Source: Ligilactobacillus apodemi DSM 16634 = JCM 16172 (GTDB taxonomy: Bacteria > Bacillota > Bacilli > Lactobacillales > Lactobacillaceae). From it: a DNA stretch of 64,000 nt. Below are positions 1 to 8,275 of the stretch, in pieces (position 1 is the first letter of the stretch; each line of letters begins with the position of its first letter). The stretch spans positions 62,001 to 126,000 of the forward strand of contig NZ_AZFT01000053.1 of the NCBI RefSeq assembly GCF_001434405.1. Reading direction: 5' to 3'. The notes under the pieces were generated by a model that searched no databases, was not told the DNA's origin, and was given only the letters and a program-made list of their open reading frames with translations. A program made the position numbers and the translations under genes.

Positions 1-438
1 GAAACAATGACCGAAATGTTTACCCAAATGATGGATATCATCAGTTATGTTTTAGCAGCGATTGCGGCGGTTTCCTTGGTCGTTTCTGCGATCATGATCT
101 TAGTTGTATTAAACATCTCAGTAGTTGAACGTACGCGTGAGATCGGGGTCTTAAAAGCTTTAGGTGCAAGGAGAAAAGATATTCGTCGAATCTTTGTCTC
201 AGAAGCATTTTTGATCGGGTTAAGTTCAGGTTTGTTAGGCGTTGGTATGACAGCTGTATTACAAGTCTTGATCAATAATTTCACGTCAGCTAAGTTTGAT
301 GTCAATGTGGTTTCTATGACCTTTAATTATGCTTTGGCGGGAATTTTGATCAGTGTTATTATCAGTATGATCGCCGGCTTATTGCCCGCAAACCGTGCTT
401 CAAAACTCGATCCGGTCGAAGCTTTACGTAAAGAATAA
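1..438 (+). CDS. ABC transporter permease, FtsX/MacB type (C-terminal part)
   Basis: The reading frame is open from base 1, so the gene begins outside the window. The visible ~145 residues contain a membrane segment at about residues 14-38, the cytoplasmic signature ERTREIGVLKALGARRKDI, two more membrane segments, and the closing PANRASKLDPVEALRKE typical of the MacB/FtsX permease fold. Such permeases pair with an ATPase to export peptides or lipophilic compounds, or to drive mechanotransmission; the substrate cannot be told from this fragment. A strong hairpin terminator follows 13 bases after the stop, so this is the last gene of its operon. Confidence 0.85.
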   Translation, partial: ETMTEMFTQMMDIISYVLAAIAAVSLVVSAIMILVVLNISVVERTREIGVLKALGARRKDIRRIFVSEAFLIGLSSGLLGVGMTAVLQVLINNFTSAKFDVNVVSMTFNYALAGILISVIISMIAGLLPANRASKLDPVEALRKE

Positions 439-450
439 AATTTAGCGCTA

Positions 451-483
451 AAAAAAGTGTGACCATTTTGGTCACACTTTTTT
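451..483. terminator. Bidirectional Rho-independent terminator
   Basis: The near-perfect stem AAAAAGTGTGACCA / TGGTCACACTTTTT has an A run on one side and a T run on the other. It can end the ABC permease transcript on the plus strand and the DUF1810 transcript on the minus strand. Confidence 0.9.
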
Positions 484-889
484 AGTGTACAAGCTTTATG
501 GTTTGTTCATCCATTTTACCGGCAAAAAATTTCTGTAAAACTTCCATAAAAAGTAGTTCGTTTGAGGCAAGATAAAATAATGTCATTGATGAGTGTAACT
601 TTAAATTATCGGGGTAACCAAAAACTTGTAGGGGATCATTAGTGTTTAGGTGCAAAAGATTTTGCGACAAATTGCGTAAATTGTTTCCTAAGATCGGGTC
701 GGCCAAAAATTCCTTAGCTTCAGCTAAATCATGTAAGCCATAAAATTTAGCGGTCTTACTGTGCCCAAGTTGAGCTAGCTGAGGAAACATAAACCACATC
801 CAATGCGAACGTTTTTTACCAGCAGTCAGTTCAGCTAAAGTAAGTTCAAAATACTGTGCTTGAGCAGTTTTAAAACGTGATAGCTCCAT
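482..889 (-). CDS. DUF1810 family protein
   Basis: This 135-residue soluble protein carries the family core KRSHWMWFMFPQLAQLGHS at about residues 26-44 and the GYPDNLKLHSSMTLF stretch near residue 91, both characteristic of DUF1810 (often labelled calpastatin-like). The biochemical role of this family is not established. The start is supported by AAAGGA a few bases upstream on the minus strand. It begins 12 bases after the end of the LysR gene on the same strand, so the two are probably cotranscribed. No direct link to malolactic metabolism is visible. Confidence 0.85.
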   Translation of the reverse strand: MELSRFKTAQAQYFELTLAELTAGKKRSHWMWFMFPQLAQLGHSKTAKFYGLHDLAEAKEFLADPILGNNLRNLSQNLLHLNTNDPLQVFGYPDNLKLHSSMTLFYLASNELLFMEVLQKFFAGKMDEQTIKLVH

Positions 890-901
890 GCTTATTCCTT
901 T

Positions 902-1795
902 CTATAGTGGGGTATGGTAGACAGATTCGTGGATTATTTTAAGTAATTTTTCTTTAGTTGGTGTCATATATTGCGTTGAACGACGAACGATCGAAAGTAA
1001 GAATTCCGGTTGATCTTCATCAAGGAGATCAAGGACGGCAAAGTTATCATTAGGGGCGATCGCTAAATCGGCTAAACAAGCGATACCGGTGTTGCTTTCA
1101 ACCATTGATTTTAAGACGTGAACGTAATTTGTACGATAAATAATATCAGGCTTGAAATGATTATGACGAGCCAACATTTTTAAGGCTTTGTCATGAATAA
1201 AGCCTTCAGTGTGCACAATAAAGCGTTCATTTTTTAATTCTGAAAAATGGATCGCTTTTTTAATCGCGAGCGGATGCTGCTTACCCACGATGATCTTAAA
1301 CGGTGTTTTCGCAAAAGTGTCGGCTATTAACGATTCTTGTGTTAGTGGAGCTAGTGATCCTAGTAAACAAAAATCGATCGAACCATCTAATAAAAGTTTG
1401 AGTAAAGCTTCTGAACCAGCTTCTTTAGTTTCTAATTGTTCGATCAAACCAGTTGAGATCAAATTAGCAACGATCTTGGGGAAAAAATAATTACCAATGA
1501 TCGGTGGCAGACCAAAGAGTAGCTTTTCTTGGTCTGCTCGCGCTGCTTCTTTTTTGGCGATCGCAAGTTCATTTAAGATGACAGTCAAATGTTGATCAAA
1601 TTGATAACCACTAGGCGTGACGATCAACTCTTTATGCGAACGATCTCGAATGAAAAAAGTTGTCTTGAATTCTTCTTCGAGCCGTTTGATGGCTAAAGTA
1701 ACGGTTGGTTGACTAACTGAAAAACTTTGGGCAACTTTTGAAAAATTTTTTTCTTTTACTAGTTTGTGGAAATATTCAAAATCTTTTATGTTCAT
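902..1795 (-). CDS. mleR: LysR-type transcriptional regulator, MleR-like
   Basis: This 297-residue protein has an N-terminal winged helix-turn-helix (FSKVAQSFSVSQPTVTLAI, about residues 18-36) and a LysR substrate-binding domain over roughly residues 90-290. It is divergent from the malolactic enzyme gene, with about 140 bases between the two starts, the usual layout for a LysR activator and its target. MleR activates malolactic genes in response to malate in lactic acid bacteria; the assignment rests on position plus family. The minus-strand start has AAGGATTT upstream. Confidence 0.85.
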   Translation of the reverse strand: MNIKDFEYFHKLVKEKNFSKVAQSFSVSQPTVTLAIKRLEEEFKTTFFIRDRSHKELIVTPSGYQFDQHLTVILNELAIAKKEAARADQEKLLFGLPPIIGNYFFPKIVANLISTGLIEQLETKEAGSEALLKLLLDGSIDFCLLGSLAPLTQESLIADTFAKTPFKIIVGKQHPLAIKKAIHFSELKNERFIVHTEGFIHDKALKMLARHNHFKPDIIYRTNYVHVLKSMVESNTGIACLADLAIAPNDNFAVLDLLDEDQPEFLLSIVRRSTQYMTPTKEKLLKIIHESVYHTPL

Positions 1796-1861
1796 GATAA
1801 ATCCTTGATTTGACAGCTTTTTTAAAGCTCATATTAATTTTAATAATAGTGTACCACAAAG

Positions 1862-1891
1862 TTGACTATAAAAAACTAAGAGTTTTAGAAT
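1862..1891 (+). promoter_or_regulatory. Likely promoter of the malolactic operon
   Basis: TTGACT at 1862-1867 and TAGAAT at 1886-1891 are separated by 18 bases. The site lies between the divergent LysR gene and the malolactic enzyme gene. An AT-rich stretch just upstream (1833-1850) may include the LysR binding site, but I could not define it. Confidence 0.55.
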
Positions 1892-1932
1892 GTTTCAAGT
1901 CGATTGAGATATGACAAAAAGGAGTGTTTTCC

Positions 1933-3552
1933 ATGACAGATACAATGAATATTTTAAATAACCCTTTTTTAAATAAAGGTACAGCTTTTACAACACAAGA
2001 ACGTGAAAAATTAGGTTTAACTGGTGCTTTACCAGCTAAAGTTCAAACATTACAAGAACAAGCAGACCAAGCTTACGGTCAATTCAAGAGCAAATCAAAC
2101 CAATTAGAACAACGTCAATTCTTGATGACGATCTTCAATACTAACCGGACATTGTTCTATTACTTAATGGGTCAACATATTGTTGAATTCATGCCAGTTG
2201 TTTATGATCCAGTTATTGCTGAATCGATCGAACAATACAGTGAGATCTTCACTCGTCCACAAGAAGCAGCATTTATTTCGGTAGATGACCAAGATCATAT
2301 CGAAGAATCTTTAAAAAATGCAGCTGACGGACGTGACATTCGTTTGATCGTTGTAACAGACGCTGAAGGGATCCTTGGTATGGGTGACTGGGGCGTTAAC
2401 GGTGTTGATATTGCCGTTGGTAAATTGATGGTCTATACAGCAGCTGCTGGGATCGATCCTGCGCAAGTTTTACCAGTTTCTCTTGATGCTGGGACAAACA
2501 ATGAAAAATTATTGAATGACCCACTTTACTTGGGAAACCGTCATGAGCGGATCTATGGTGAAAAATACCATACAATGGTTGATAAATTTGTGGCTGCCGT
2601 TGAAAAACTTTTCCCAGAAAGTTTACTTCACTTTGAAGACTTTGGTCGTTCTAACGCTGCCGTTATCTTAGAAAAATATCAAGATAAGATCTTGACTTTC
2701 AACGATGATATTCAAGGTACAGGGATCATTTCACTTGCTGGTGTGCTTGGTGCGATGAACATCTCCAAAGAAAAGATCACAGATCAAATCTTCTTAACAT
2801 TTGGTGCAGGTACTGCTGGTGTCGGGATCGCTAACATGTTATTTGATGAATTAGTGCGTGAAGGCTTGAGTGAAGAAGAAGCTAAGAAGCATTTCTATCT
2901 TGTTGATAAGCAAGGTTTATTGTTTGAAGATACAGAAGGCTTAACACCAGGTCAAAAAGATTTTGTGCGTCAACGTTCTGAATTTGAAAATGCTGACGAA
3001 TTGACAAACTTAGAAGCTGTTGTTAAAGCAGTTCACCCAACGGTAATGATCGGTACTTCAACGCAACCAGGAACATTTACTGAAAGCATCGTTAAAGAAA
3101 TGGCTGCTCATACAAAACGCCCAGTAATTTTCCCATTATCTAACCCAACTCGTTTGGCTGAAGCAAAAGCAGAAGATCTTTTGAAATGGACAGATGGTCG
3201 TGCCTTAGTCGCTACAGGTATTCCAGCAGGAGACATCGAATATAACGGTGTGACATATAACATTGGTCAAGCTAACAATGCGTTAGTTTACCCAGGTGTT
3301 GGTTTTGGTGCAATTGCCGCTAAAGCTAAAGTTTTAAATGAAAAGATGTTAGCTGATGCTGCTCATGCTTTAGGCGGGATCGTTGACCCAGATCAACCAG
3401 GTGCTGCTGTTTTACCACCTGTTTCTAAGTTACAAGAATTCTCAGAAACCGTGGCTCAAGTTGTAGCACAATCTGCAATTGACCAAGGACTTGCTCAAGT
3501 AACTGATGCTAAAAAAGCAGTTGCTGACATGAAGTGGGAACCTAAATATTAA
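1933..3552 (+). CDS. mleS: Malolactic enzyme
   Basis: This 539-residue NAD- and Mn-dependent malolactic enzyme decarboxylates L-malate to L-lactate and CO2. It is homologous to malic enzyme and the length is usual for the family. The N-terminus [14 protein letters not shown] is a family hallmark. The malic domain contains the [15 protein letters not shown] and [10 protein letters not shown] metal and substrate motifs, followed by an NAD-binding domain with [10 protein letters not shown] chose ATG 1933 because AAAGGAG ends 8 bases upstream; the upstream in-frame GTG at 1924 overlaps that ribosome site. The permease gene follows, so uptake and decarboxylation are coupled for deacidification and proton-motive-force generation. 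Confidence 0.97.
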   Translation: MTDTMNILNNPFLNKGTAFTTQEREKLGLTGALPAKVQTLQEQADQAYGQFKSKSNQLEQRQFLMTIFNTNRTLFYYLMGQHIVEFMPVVYDPVIAESIEQYSEIFTRPQEAAFISVDDQDHIEESLKNAADGRDIRLIVVTDAEGILGMGDWGVNGVDIAVGKLMVYTAAAGIDPAQVLPVSLDAGTNNEKLLNDPLYLGNRHERIYGEKYHTMVDKFVAAVEKLFPESLLHFEDFGRSNAAVILEKYQDKILTFNDDIQGTGIISLAGVLGAMNISKEKITDQIFLTFGAGTAGVGIANMLFDELVREGLSEEEAKKHFYLVDKQGLLFEDTEGLTPGQKDFVRQRSEFENADELTNLEAVVKAVHPTVMIGTSTQPGTFTESIVKEMAAHTKRPVIFPLSNPTRLAEAKAEDLLKWTDGRALVATGIPAGDIEYNGVTYNIGQANNALVYPGVGFGAIAAKAKVLNEKMLADAAHALGGIVDPDQPGAAVLPPVSKLQEFSETVAQVVAQSAIDQGLAQVTDAKKAVADMKWEPKY

Positions 3553-3622
3553 TTATTAGTTGATAAGAGACCAAAAGCTTGGTCTTTTATCTTTTGAAAG
3601 AGAAAAGAGGAGAATTTATAAC

Positions 3623-4591
3623 ATGACAGTCTTTTTAACATCTGTCTCAAGTGTGTTAGTGATCGTTTTGATCATGGCATTAGGCTACATTTTACGTAAA
3701 ACAGGTTGGTTTGCTGACTCATTTGGTGGCAATATCGCCTCACTTATCACTAAGATCGCGTTGCCAGCATCGATCTTTATGGGTGTGATGAATAACTTGA
3801 CTCGTAGTAGTCTTTTAGGGTTAGGTAAAGGGATCATTTTCCCAGCGATCGCAGTGGTGATCGGTTATTTGATCTCATGGTTAGCGGTTAAAGTTTTAAA
3901 GATCAAGCCAGGTCGTCGCGGGATCTTTATGAACGCCGTAGTTAACGCTAATACGATTTTTATCGGGATGCCTTTAAATAACGCTTTATTTGGCGAAAAG
4001 GCAATGAGTTATTTCTTGATCTACTATATTATTAACACGGTCTCAACTTGGGCATTTGGGGTCTATCTCATTTCTAACGATGATCCAACCGTTGATAAGA
4101 GTAAAAAGAAAGATCACAAGATCAACTGGAAAAAAATCTTACCAATGCCATTGGTCGGCTTTATTGTTGCAATCGTATGGTTGCTTTTAGGTATTCCAGT
4201 TCCAACCTTTATGGGTCAAACATTATCTTATGTTGGTGCTTTAGTAACACCATTATCCTTGATCTATATCGGGATCGTGTTATGTGATGCTGGTTTGAAT
4301 AACTTTAAGTTTGAAAGAGATTCAGTTCTTGCCTTGCTTGGACGTTTCGTCTTATCACCAGTTGTTTTGATCTTATTGATCAAATGTGGTGCAAGCTTGG
4401 GGGTCGACTTACCAAGTTTGATGCGTCAAACATTAGTTGTTCAATCTGCAACTCCAATGTTGGCAGTTTTACCTATCTTAGCTAAAGAAGCACACGGTGA
4501 CGTTAAATATGCAACTGACGTAGTTGTAATGAGTACCGTTTTATTCGTTGTTGTTGTGCCAATTTTAATGGCTGTTTTACAATTTATCTAA
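3623..4591 (+). CDS. mleP: Malate permease, auxin efflux carrier (AEC) family
   Basis: This 322-residue membrane protein has about ten hydrophobic segments in the two-half AEC arrangement. It has the MNAVVNANTIFIGMPLNNALFG region near residue 110 and a C-terminal VVQSATPMLAVLPILAKE segment typical of malate/lactate permeases of this family. It lies 70 bases after mleS on the same strand, so it should import malate or exchange it for lactate at the cell membrane. ATG 3623 follows AGAGGAGAA with good spacing; an in-frame start at 3560 would add an unconserved hydrophilic leader. A terminator follows directly. Confidence 0.92.
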   Translation: MTVFLTSVSSVLVIVLIMALGYILRKTGWFADSFGGNIASLITKIALPASIFMGVMNNLTRSSLLGLGKGIIFPAIAVVIGYLISWLAVKVLKIKPGRRGIFMNAVVNANTIFIGMPLNNALFGEKAMSYFLIYYIINTVSTWAFGVYLISNDDPTVDKSKKKDHKINWKKILPMPLVGFIVAIVWLLLGIPVPTFMGQTLSYVGALVTPLSLIYIGIVLCDAGLNNFKFERDSVLALLGRFVLSPVVLILLIKCGASLGVDLPSLMRQTLVVQSATPMLAVLPILAKEAHGDVKYATDVVVMSTVLFVVVVPILMAVLQFI

Positions 4592-4593
4592 AA

Positions 4594-4635
4594 CAAAAGG
4601 GTTACCGCGCGCAAGCAAGGTAGCCCTTTTTTATT
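4594..4635 (+). terminator. Terminator after the malolactic operon
   Basis: The inverted repeat AAAGGGTTACC / GGTAGCCCTTT with a short loop and a T-rich tail lies just after the permease stop codon. Confidence 0.8.
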
Positions 4636-4717
4636 TAAAAAATTCGATAAAGACTAAGCTTGCATCTTTTGGCTTAGATTAACTAAAATGAAGTCAAACG
4701 TAAGCTGATCTTTTTCA

Positions 4718-4746
4718 TTGTGTTATTACAGGTGTGATGATATAGT
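4718..4746 (+). promoter_or_regulatory. Candidate promoter of the ECF S component gene
   Basis: TTGTGT at 4718-4723 and TATAGT at 4741-4746 are 17 bases apart, 34 bases before the chosen GTG start. I saw no recognisable riboswitch in the 190 bases between the terminator and the gene. Confidence 0.4.
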
Positions 4747-4780
4747 TAAAAATCATAATAAATTGCAAAGGAAGTTTTTG

Positions 4781-5368
4781 GTGAAACAACGAGAAAAAAC
4801 GCAAAGAATAGCCTTTTTGGCGCTATTCACTGCAATCATAATTATTCAAAACTTTGTCCCTTTGTTAGGGTATATTCCGCTAGGGCCGCTTAGTTTGACG
4901 ATCATTCATTTGACCGTGATCATTGCGGCACTCGTCTTAGGTCCAAAAGAAGGGGCGATCGTAGGTGGAATTTGGGGCACGATAACATTTATTCGCGCTT
5001 TTGTTTGGCCAACTAGTCCCTTAGCGACGATCGTTTTTGTCAATCCGCTAGTCTCGATTTTGCCTAGGATCTTAGTAGGTGTAGTTGCTGGCTACGTTTT
5101 TAGTTGGCTACGTAAAAAATGGTCGTTTCAATATGGGGCAGCGCTAGTGGCGGCGGTTTTAGGATCATTGACCAATACCCTTTTAGTGTTAGGCCAGATT
5201 TATCTTTTTTATCAAGGAAAAGCGCCTGAAATGTATGCGCTCGATGTTTCAGCTTTATTGCCATATTTATTAGGTGTGCTCGCCACTAATGGGATTCCTG
5301 AAGCAATTTTAGCGGGGATCGTGGCACCAAGTATTGCTTTGCCATTATTACGAATATTAAAGCGTTAG
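4781..5368 (+). CDS. ECF transporter S component, probably pantothenate (PanT-like)
   Basis: This 195-residue integral membrane protein has six hydrophobic segments. The middle HLTVIIAALVLGPKEGAIVG and the short basic N-terminus fit substrate-binding S components that dock on a shared EcfA-EcfA'-EcfT energy module encoded elsewhere. The HLTVI/LGPK pattern resembles predicted pantothenate S components; substrate assignment is inference from resemblance. GTG 4781 is preferred because AAAGGAAG lies 8 bases upstream. The longer in-frame reading from 4718 would start inside the promoter. The gene stands alone between a terminator and the glucosaminidase gene. Confidence 0.8.
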   Translation: MKQREKTQRIAFLALFTAIIIIQNFVPLLGYIPLGPLSLTIIHLTVIIAALVLGPKEGAIVGGIWGTITFIRAFVWPTSPLATIVFVNPLVSILPRILVGVVAGYVFSWLRKKWSFQYGAALVAAVLGSLTNTLLVLGQIYLFYQGKAPEMYALDVSALLPYLLGVLATNGIPEAILAGIVAPSIALPLLRILKR

Positions 5369-5396
5369 TCAGCAATTTAGAAAGGTGGTAAATCGT

Positions 5397-5999
5397 GTGG
5401 GGCGGCGAAAAAAGAAGAAAAATTATCCACAGTTAGTCTTATTAGGGTTTACGGTGTTATTTTTAGGAACCTTTGCGACTGGGATAGCTGATAAGTATTC
5501 TAGTTCACAAGCAACTTCGCAACCAACTACCGATAGTGAAACACAAACAAAACAAAGCTTTATCAAAAAATTAGTTCCTGTTGCTCAAGCGGAGCAGCGA
5601 CAATATGGGGTGTTTACCAGTATAACTTTAGCCCAAGCAGCTTTGGAATCAGATTGGGGTCAAAGTGAGCTTTCTGCTAAATATAATAATCTGTTTGGGA
5701 TAAAGAGCTCCACTGGTTCTTTAATGACAACTCAAGAATATGTTAATGGTGAATGGGTAACGATCAAAGATACGTTTGCAGTCTATAATAGCTGGGATGA
5801 TTCGGTCAAAGCCCATACCCAATTATTTGTTAACGGGACAGCTTGGAATTCTGATCATTATGGTTCGGTTTTACGGGCAACCAGTTATGAGCAAGCAGCG
5901 CAAGCTCTGCAGCAACAAGGTTATGCCACTGACCCTGATTATGCTCAAAAGTTGATCTCTTTGATCAAAGAATATAATTTACACCAGTATGATCTCTAA
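5397..5999 (+). CDS. Cell-wall N-acetylglucosaminidase, GH73 family
   Basis: This 200-residue protein starts with a basic run (GRRKKKKNY), a single membrane segment at about residues 12-29, and a Ser/Thr/Gln-rich linker. The glucosaminidase domain then begins near residue 60. The catalytic motif TLAQAALESDWGQSELS with its glutamate, then YNNLFGIK, is characteristic of GH73 enzymes cleaving N-acetylglucosaminyl bonds in peptidoglycan. No cell-wall binding repeats are present, so it is probably a membrane-anchored autolysin acting in wall turnover or cell separation. GTG 5397 is chosen because AAAGGTGG is 9 bases upstream; GTG 5385 overlaps that ribosome site. Confidence 0.88.
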   Translation: MGRRKKKKNYPQLVLLGFTVLFLGTFATGIADKYSSSQATSQPTTDSETQTKQSFIKKLVPVAQAEQRQYGVFTSITLAQAALESDWGQSELSAKYNNLFGIKSSTGSLMTTQEYVNGEWVTIKDTFAVYNSWDDSVKAHTQLFVNGTAWNSDHYGSVLRATSYEQAAQALQQQGYATDPDYAQKLISLIKEYNLHQYDL

Positions 6000-6061
6000 A
6001 AAAAACATGATATTTTGCTAAATATCGCGCGAAATGTTCAGTAAAATACGAATATTGAGTG

Positions 6062-6090
6062 TTGAAAACGAAATATAGTTATGCTATTCT
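6062..6090 (+). promoter_or_regulatory. Promoter of the xpt riboswitch transcript
   Basis: TTGAAA at 6062-6067 and an extended -10, TGCTATTCT ending at 6090, are separated by 17 bases. They lie immediately upstream of the purine aptamer. Confidence 0.65.
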
Positions 6091-6100
6091 TAAGTAAGAG

Positions 6101-6170
6101 TTACTTGTATAATGTCATAATCTGGTTGACGAGTTTCTACCCAAGACCGTAAATCTTGGACTATGAGTAC
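6101..6170 (+). promoter_or_regulatory. Guanine-class purine riboswitch aptamer
   Basis: The segment has the family signature: TATAAT in J1/2, P2 (GTCA/TGAC), the core GTTTCTACC, and P3 (CCAAGA/TCTTGG) with loop CGTAAAT able to kiss loop 2. It ends with GACTATGAGTA closing P1 (TACT/AGTA). The base in the GACTA segment is C, the guanine-type specificity base; adenine riboswitches have U there. Binding of guanine, hypoxanthine or xanthine should promote the terminator downstream and turn off xpt-pbuX. Confidence 0.93.
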
Positions 6171-6182
6171 AATATGCATGGC

Positions 6183-6228
6183 GACCAGACTTTTGTTGTA
6201 AAACGGAGTCTGGTCTTTATTATTTTTT
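6183..6228 (+). terminator. Riboswitch-controlled intrinsic terminator
   Basis: The stem GACCAGACT / AGTCTGGTC at 6183-6191 and 6207-6215 is followed by a T-rich tail. It sits between the purine aptamer and the xpt start, the expected expression platform. Confidence 0.88.
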
Positions 6229-6243
6229 AGGGGGCTAATAATT

Positions 6244-6819
6244 TTGAAGTTACTAGAAGAGCGCATTCGACAAGACGGTGTCGTTTTACCTGGAAATGTT
6301 TTAAAGGTCAATCAATTTTTAAATCACCAGATCGATCCACAATTGATGTATGAGATCGGGCAAGAATTTGCTCGTTTATTCAAGGAAAGTCCGATCACTA
6401 AGATCTTGACTGTCGAAGCCTCAGGAATTGCACCTGCTATTATGGCTGGATTAGTGATGAATGTTCCGGTGGTTTTTGCCCGTAAAAAGAAACCATCGAC
6501 GTTAGATGCAGGTGTTTATACCGCTGAAGTTTATTCCTATACGAAAAAAGTAACTAACACGATCTCAGTTGATCAAAAATTCTTATCAGCCAAGGATAAT
6601 GTGTTAGTGATCGATGATTTTTTGGCTAACGGGCAAGCAGTTCAAGGCTTACTCGAAATTTGTCGCCAAGCACAAGCAGAAGTTTCAGGCGTTGGGATCG
6701 TAGTTGAAAAATCTTTCCAAAAGGGTGTTTCTTTGATCAAAGAAAGTGGTGTTCGTTTGGAATCATTAGCCCGGATCGCTTCATTTGAAAACGGTGAAGT
6801 TCGTTTTGTGGAGGAATAA
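6244..6819 (+). CDS. xpt: Xanthine phosphoribosyltransferase
   Basis: This 191-residue enzyme transfers phosphoribose from PRPP to xanthine, giving XMP in purine salvage. The start [12 protein letters not shown] (TTG codon after AGGGGG) and the PRPP-binding motif [13 protein letters not shown] near residue 120 are typical. The length matches the family. It follows a guanine riboswitch and is 6 bases from the purine permease gene, so uptake and salvage are co-regulated by intracellular guanine. Confidence 0.96.
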   Translation: MKLLEERIRQDGVVLPGNVLKVNQFLNHQIDPQLMYEIGQEFARLFKESPITKILTVEASGIAPAIMAGLVMNVPVVFARKKKPSTLDAGVYTAEVYSYTKKVTNTISVDQKFLSAKDNVLVIDDFLANGQAVQGLLEICRQAQAEVSGVGIVVEKSFQKGVSLIKESGVRLESLARIASFENGEVRFVEE

Positions 6820-6825
6820 AATAAA

Positions 6826-8151
6826 ATGAAAAAAACAAATAACAGTCAAGCTGCTTTGTTAGGGTTACAACATTTGTTGGCAATGTATTCAGGTGCAGTC
6901 GCCGTACCGTTGTTGATCGGGACAGCGCTGAATTTTAACACCCAGCAGATGACGTATCTTGTTTCGATCGATATTTTTATGTGTGGGTTAGCAACTTTCC
7001 TTCAATTGATGCGTAACCGTTACTTTGGGATCGGCTTGCCAGTTGTTTTAGGCTGTGCGATCCAAGCGGTCGAACCATTAAAGATGATCGGTAAACAATT
7101 TACGATCCAAACGATGTATGGTGCGATCATTGTAGCCGGGATCTTTGTTTGGTTGATCTCAGGTCAATTTTCTAAAGTTAAACGGCTCTTTCCCCCAGTA
7201 GTAACGGGGACCTTGATCACAGTCATTGGGTTGACCTTGATTCCGATCGCAGTTCAAAATATTGGTGGCGGTACAGCAACTGCTAGCGATTTTGGTGCCC
7301 TAAAAAATATTGGTGTTGGCTTTTTGACCGTTATTTTAATTTTAGCGATCCAAGTTTTTGCTAGAGGCTTTTTAAGTTCGATCGCGGTTTTACTAGGTTT
7401 GATTATTGGGAGTGTGATCGCTGCTTTCTTTGGCATGGTCTCGCTTGATCCGATTAAAGAAGCTGCTTGGTTCCATGTGCCCCAACCATTCTATTTTGGG
7501 GTGCCACATTTTGAATGGTCCTCTTCGTTAACGATGATCATCATTGCTTTAGTTTCAATGGTCGAATCAACTGGGGTCTACTTTGCCTTAGGTGATATTT
7601 TAAACAAAAAGATCACAGAACAAGACTTGAAACAAGGTTATCGTGCTGAAGGGCTCGCGGTTATTTTAGGTGGGATCTTTAATACTTTCCCATATACGAC
7701 TTTTTCACAAAATGTTGGGTTATTAGAATTATCTGGCATCAAAACTAAACGACCGATTTATTGGTCAGCTGGTTTATTGATGCTTTTAGGCCTATTACCT
7801 AAGGCGGGGGCATTGGCAACAATGATCCCTACACCTGTTTTAGGTGGGGCAATGTTGGTCATGTTTGCCATGATCAGTGTTCAAGGGATCAGAATCCTAG
7901 CTCATGTTGATTTTTCCGACCAACGTAATGTTTTAGTCGTTGCAATCTCAGTTGGTTTAGGTTTAGGGGTCTCGGTGTACCCTAGCATTTTCCAAGATCT
8001 ACCAAAGACACTGCAATTATTCTTGGGTAATGGGATCGTTGTTGCAAGTTTAAGTTCAGTTATTTTAAATTTGGTCTTTAAAGGCAAACAAGCTACGACA
8101 GAAAATGAAACCAAAGAAACTGGCGATATTTTAGAAAAAATCGAAGACTAG
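6826..8151 (+). CDS. pbuX: Xanthine/uracil-type purine permease (NCS2 family)
   Basis: This 441-residue membrane protein has about 12-14 hydrophobic segments. The N-terminus LLGLQHLLAMYSGAVAVPLL and the signature FGMVSLDPIKEAAWFHVPQPF followed by MVESTGVYFALGDI mark the nucleobase:cation symporter-2 family. Family motifs and linkage to xpt under a guanine riboswitch point to xanthine uptake. Start ATG 6826 follows GGAGGAAT. A tight hairpin terminator ends the operon at 8184. Confidence 0.93.
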   Translation: MKKTNNSQAALLGLQHLLAMYSGAVAVPLLIGTALNFNTQQMTYLVSIDIFMCGLATFLQLMRNRYFGIGLPVVLGCAIQAVEPLKMIGKQFTIQTMYGAIIVAGIFVWLISGQFSKVKRLFPPVVTGTLITVIGLTLIPIAVQNIGGGTATASDFGALKNIGVGFLTVILILAIQVFARGFLSSIAVLLGLIIGSVIAAFFGMVSLDPIKEAAWFHVPQPFYFGVPHFEWSSSLTMIIIALVSMVESTGVYFALGDILNKKITEQDLKQGYRAEGLAVILGGIFNTFPYTTFSQNVGLLELSGIKTKRPIYWSAGLLMLLGLLPKAGALATMIPTPVLGGAMLVMFAMISVQGIRILAHVDFSDQRNVLVVAISVGLGLGVSVYPSIFQDLPKTLQLFLGNGIVVASLSSVILNLVFKGKQATTENETKETGDILEKIED

Positions 8152-8152
8152 T

Positions 8153-8186
8153 AAAAAACAGAAGTGTTGCGCTTCTGTTTTTCTTA
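8153..8186 (+). terminator. Terminator after xpt-pbuX
   Basis: The inverted repeat AAAACAGAAG / CTTCTGTTTT with loop TGTTGCG and a T-rich tail follows the permease stop. Confidence 0.85.
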
Positions 8187-8275
8187 TCCGAAAAAATTAA
8201 TATACCCTTAGTTTTTTGAAAGTCAGAATAATGGTAAAATAGAAGAAAGATCATATTTTTTAGAGAGGTTGTGAA

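Noticed and set aside
6090-6311. Minus-strand open frame over the purine riboswitch
   Set aside because: The plus strand holds a complete guanine aptamer, terminator and the xpt start; the antisense frame has no family features.
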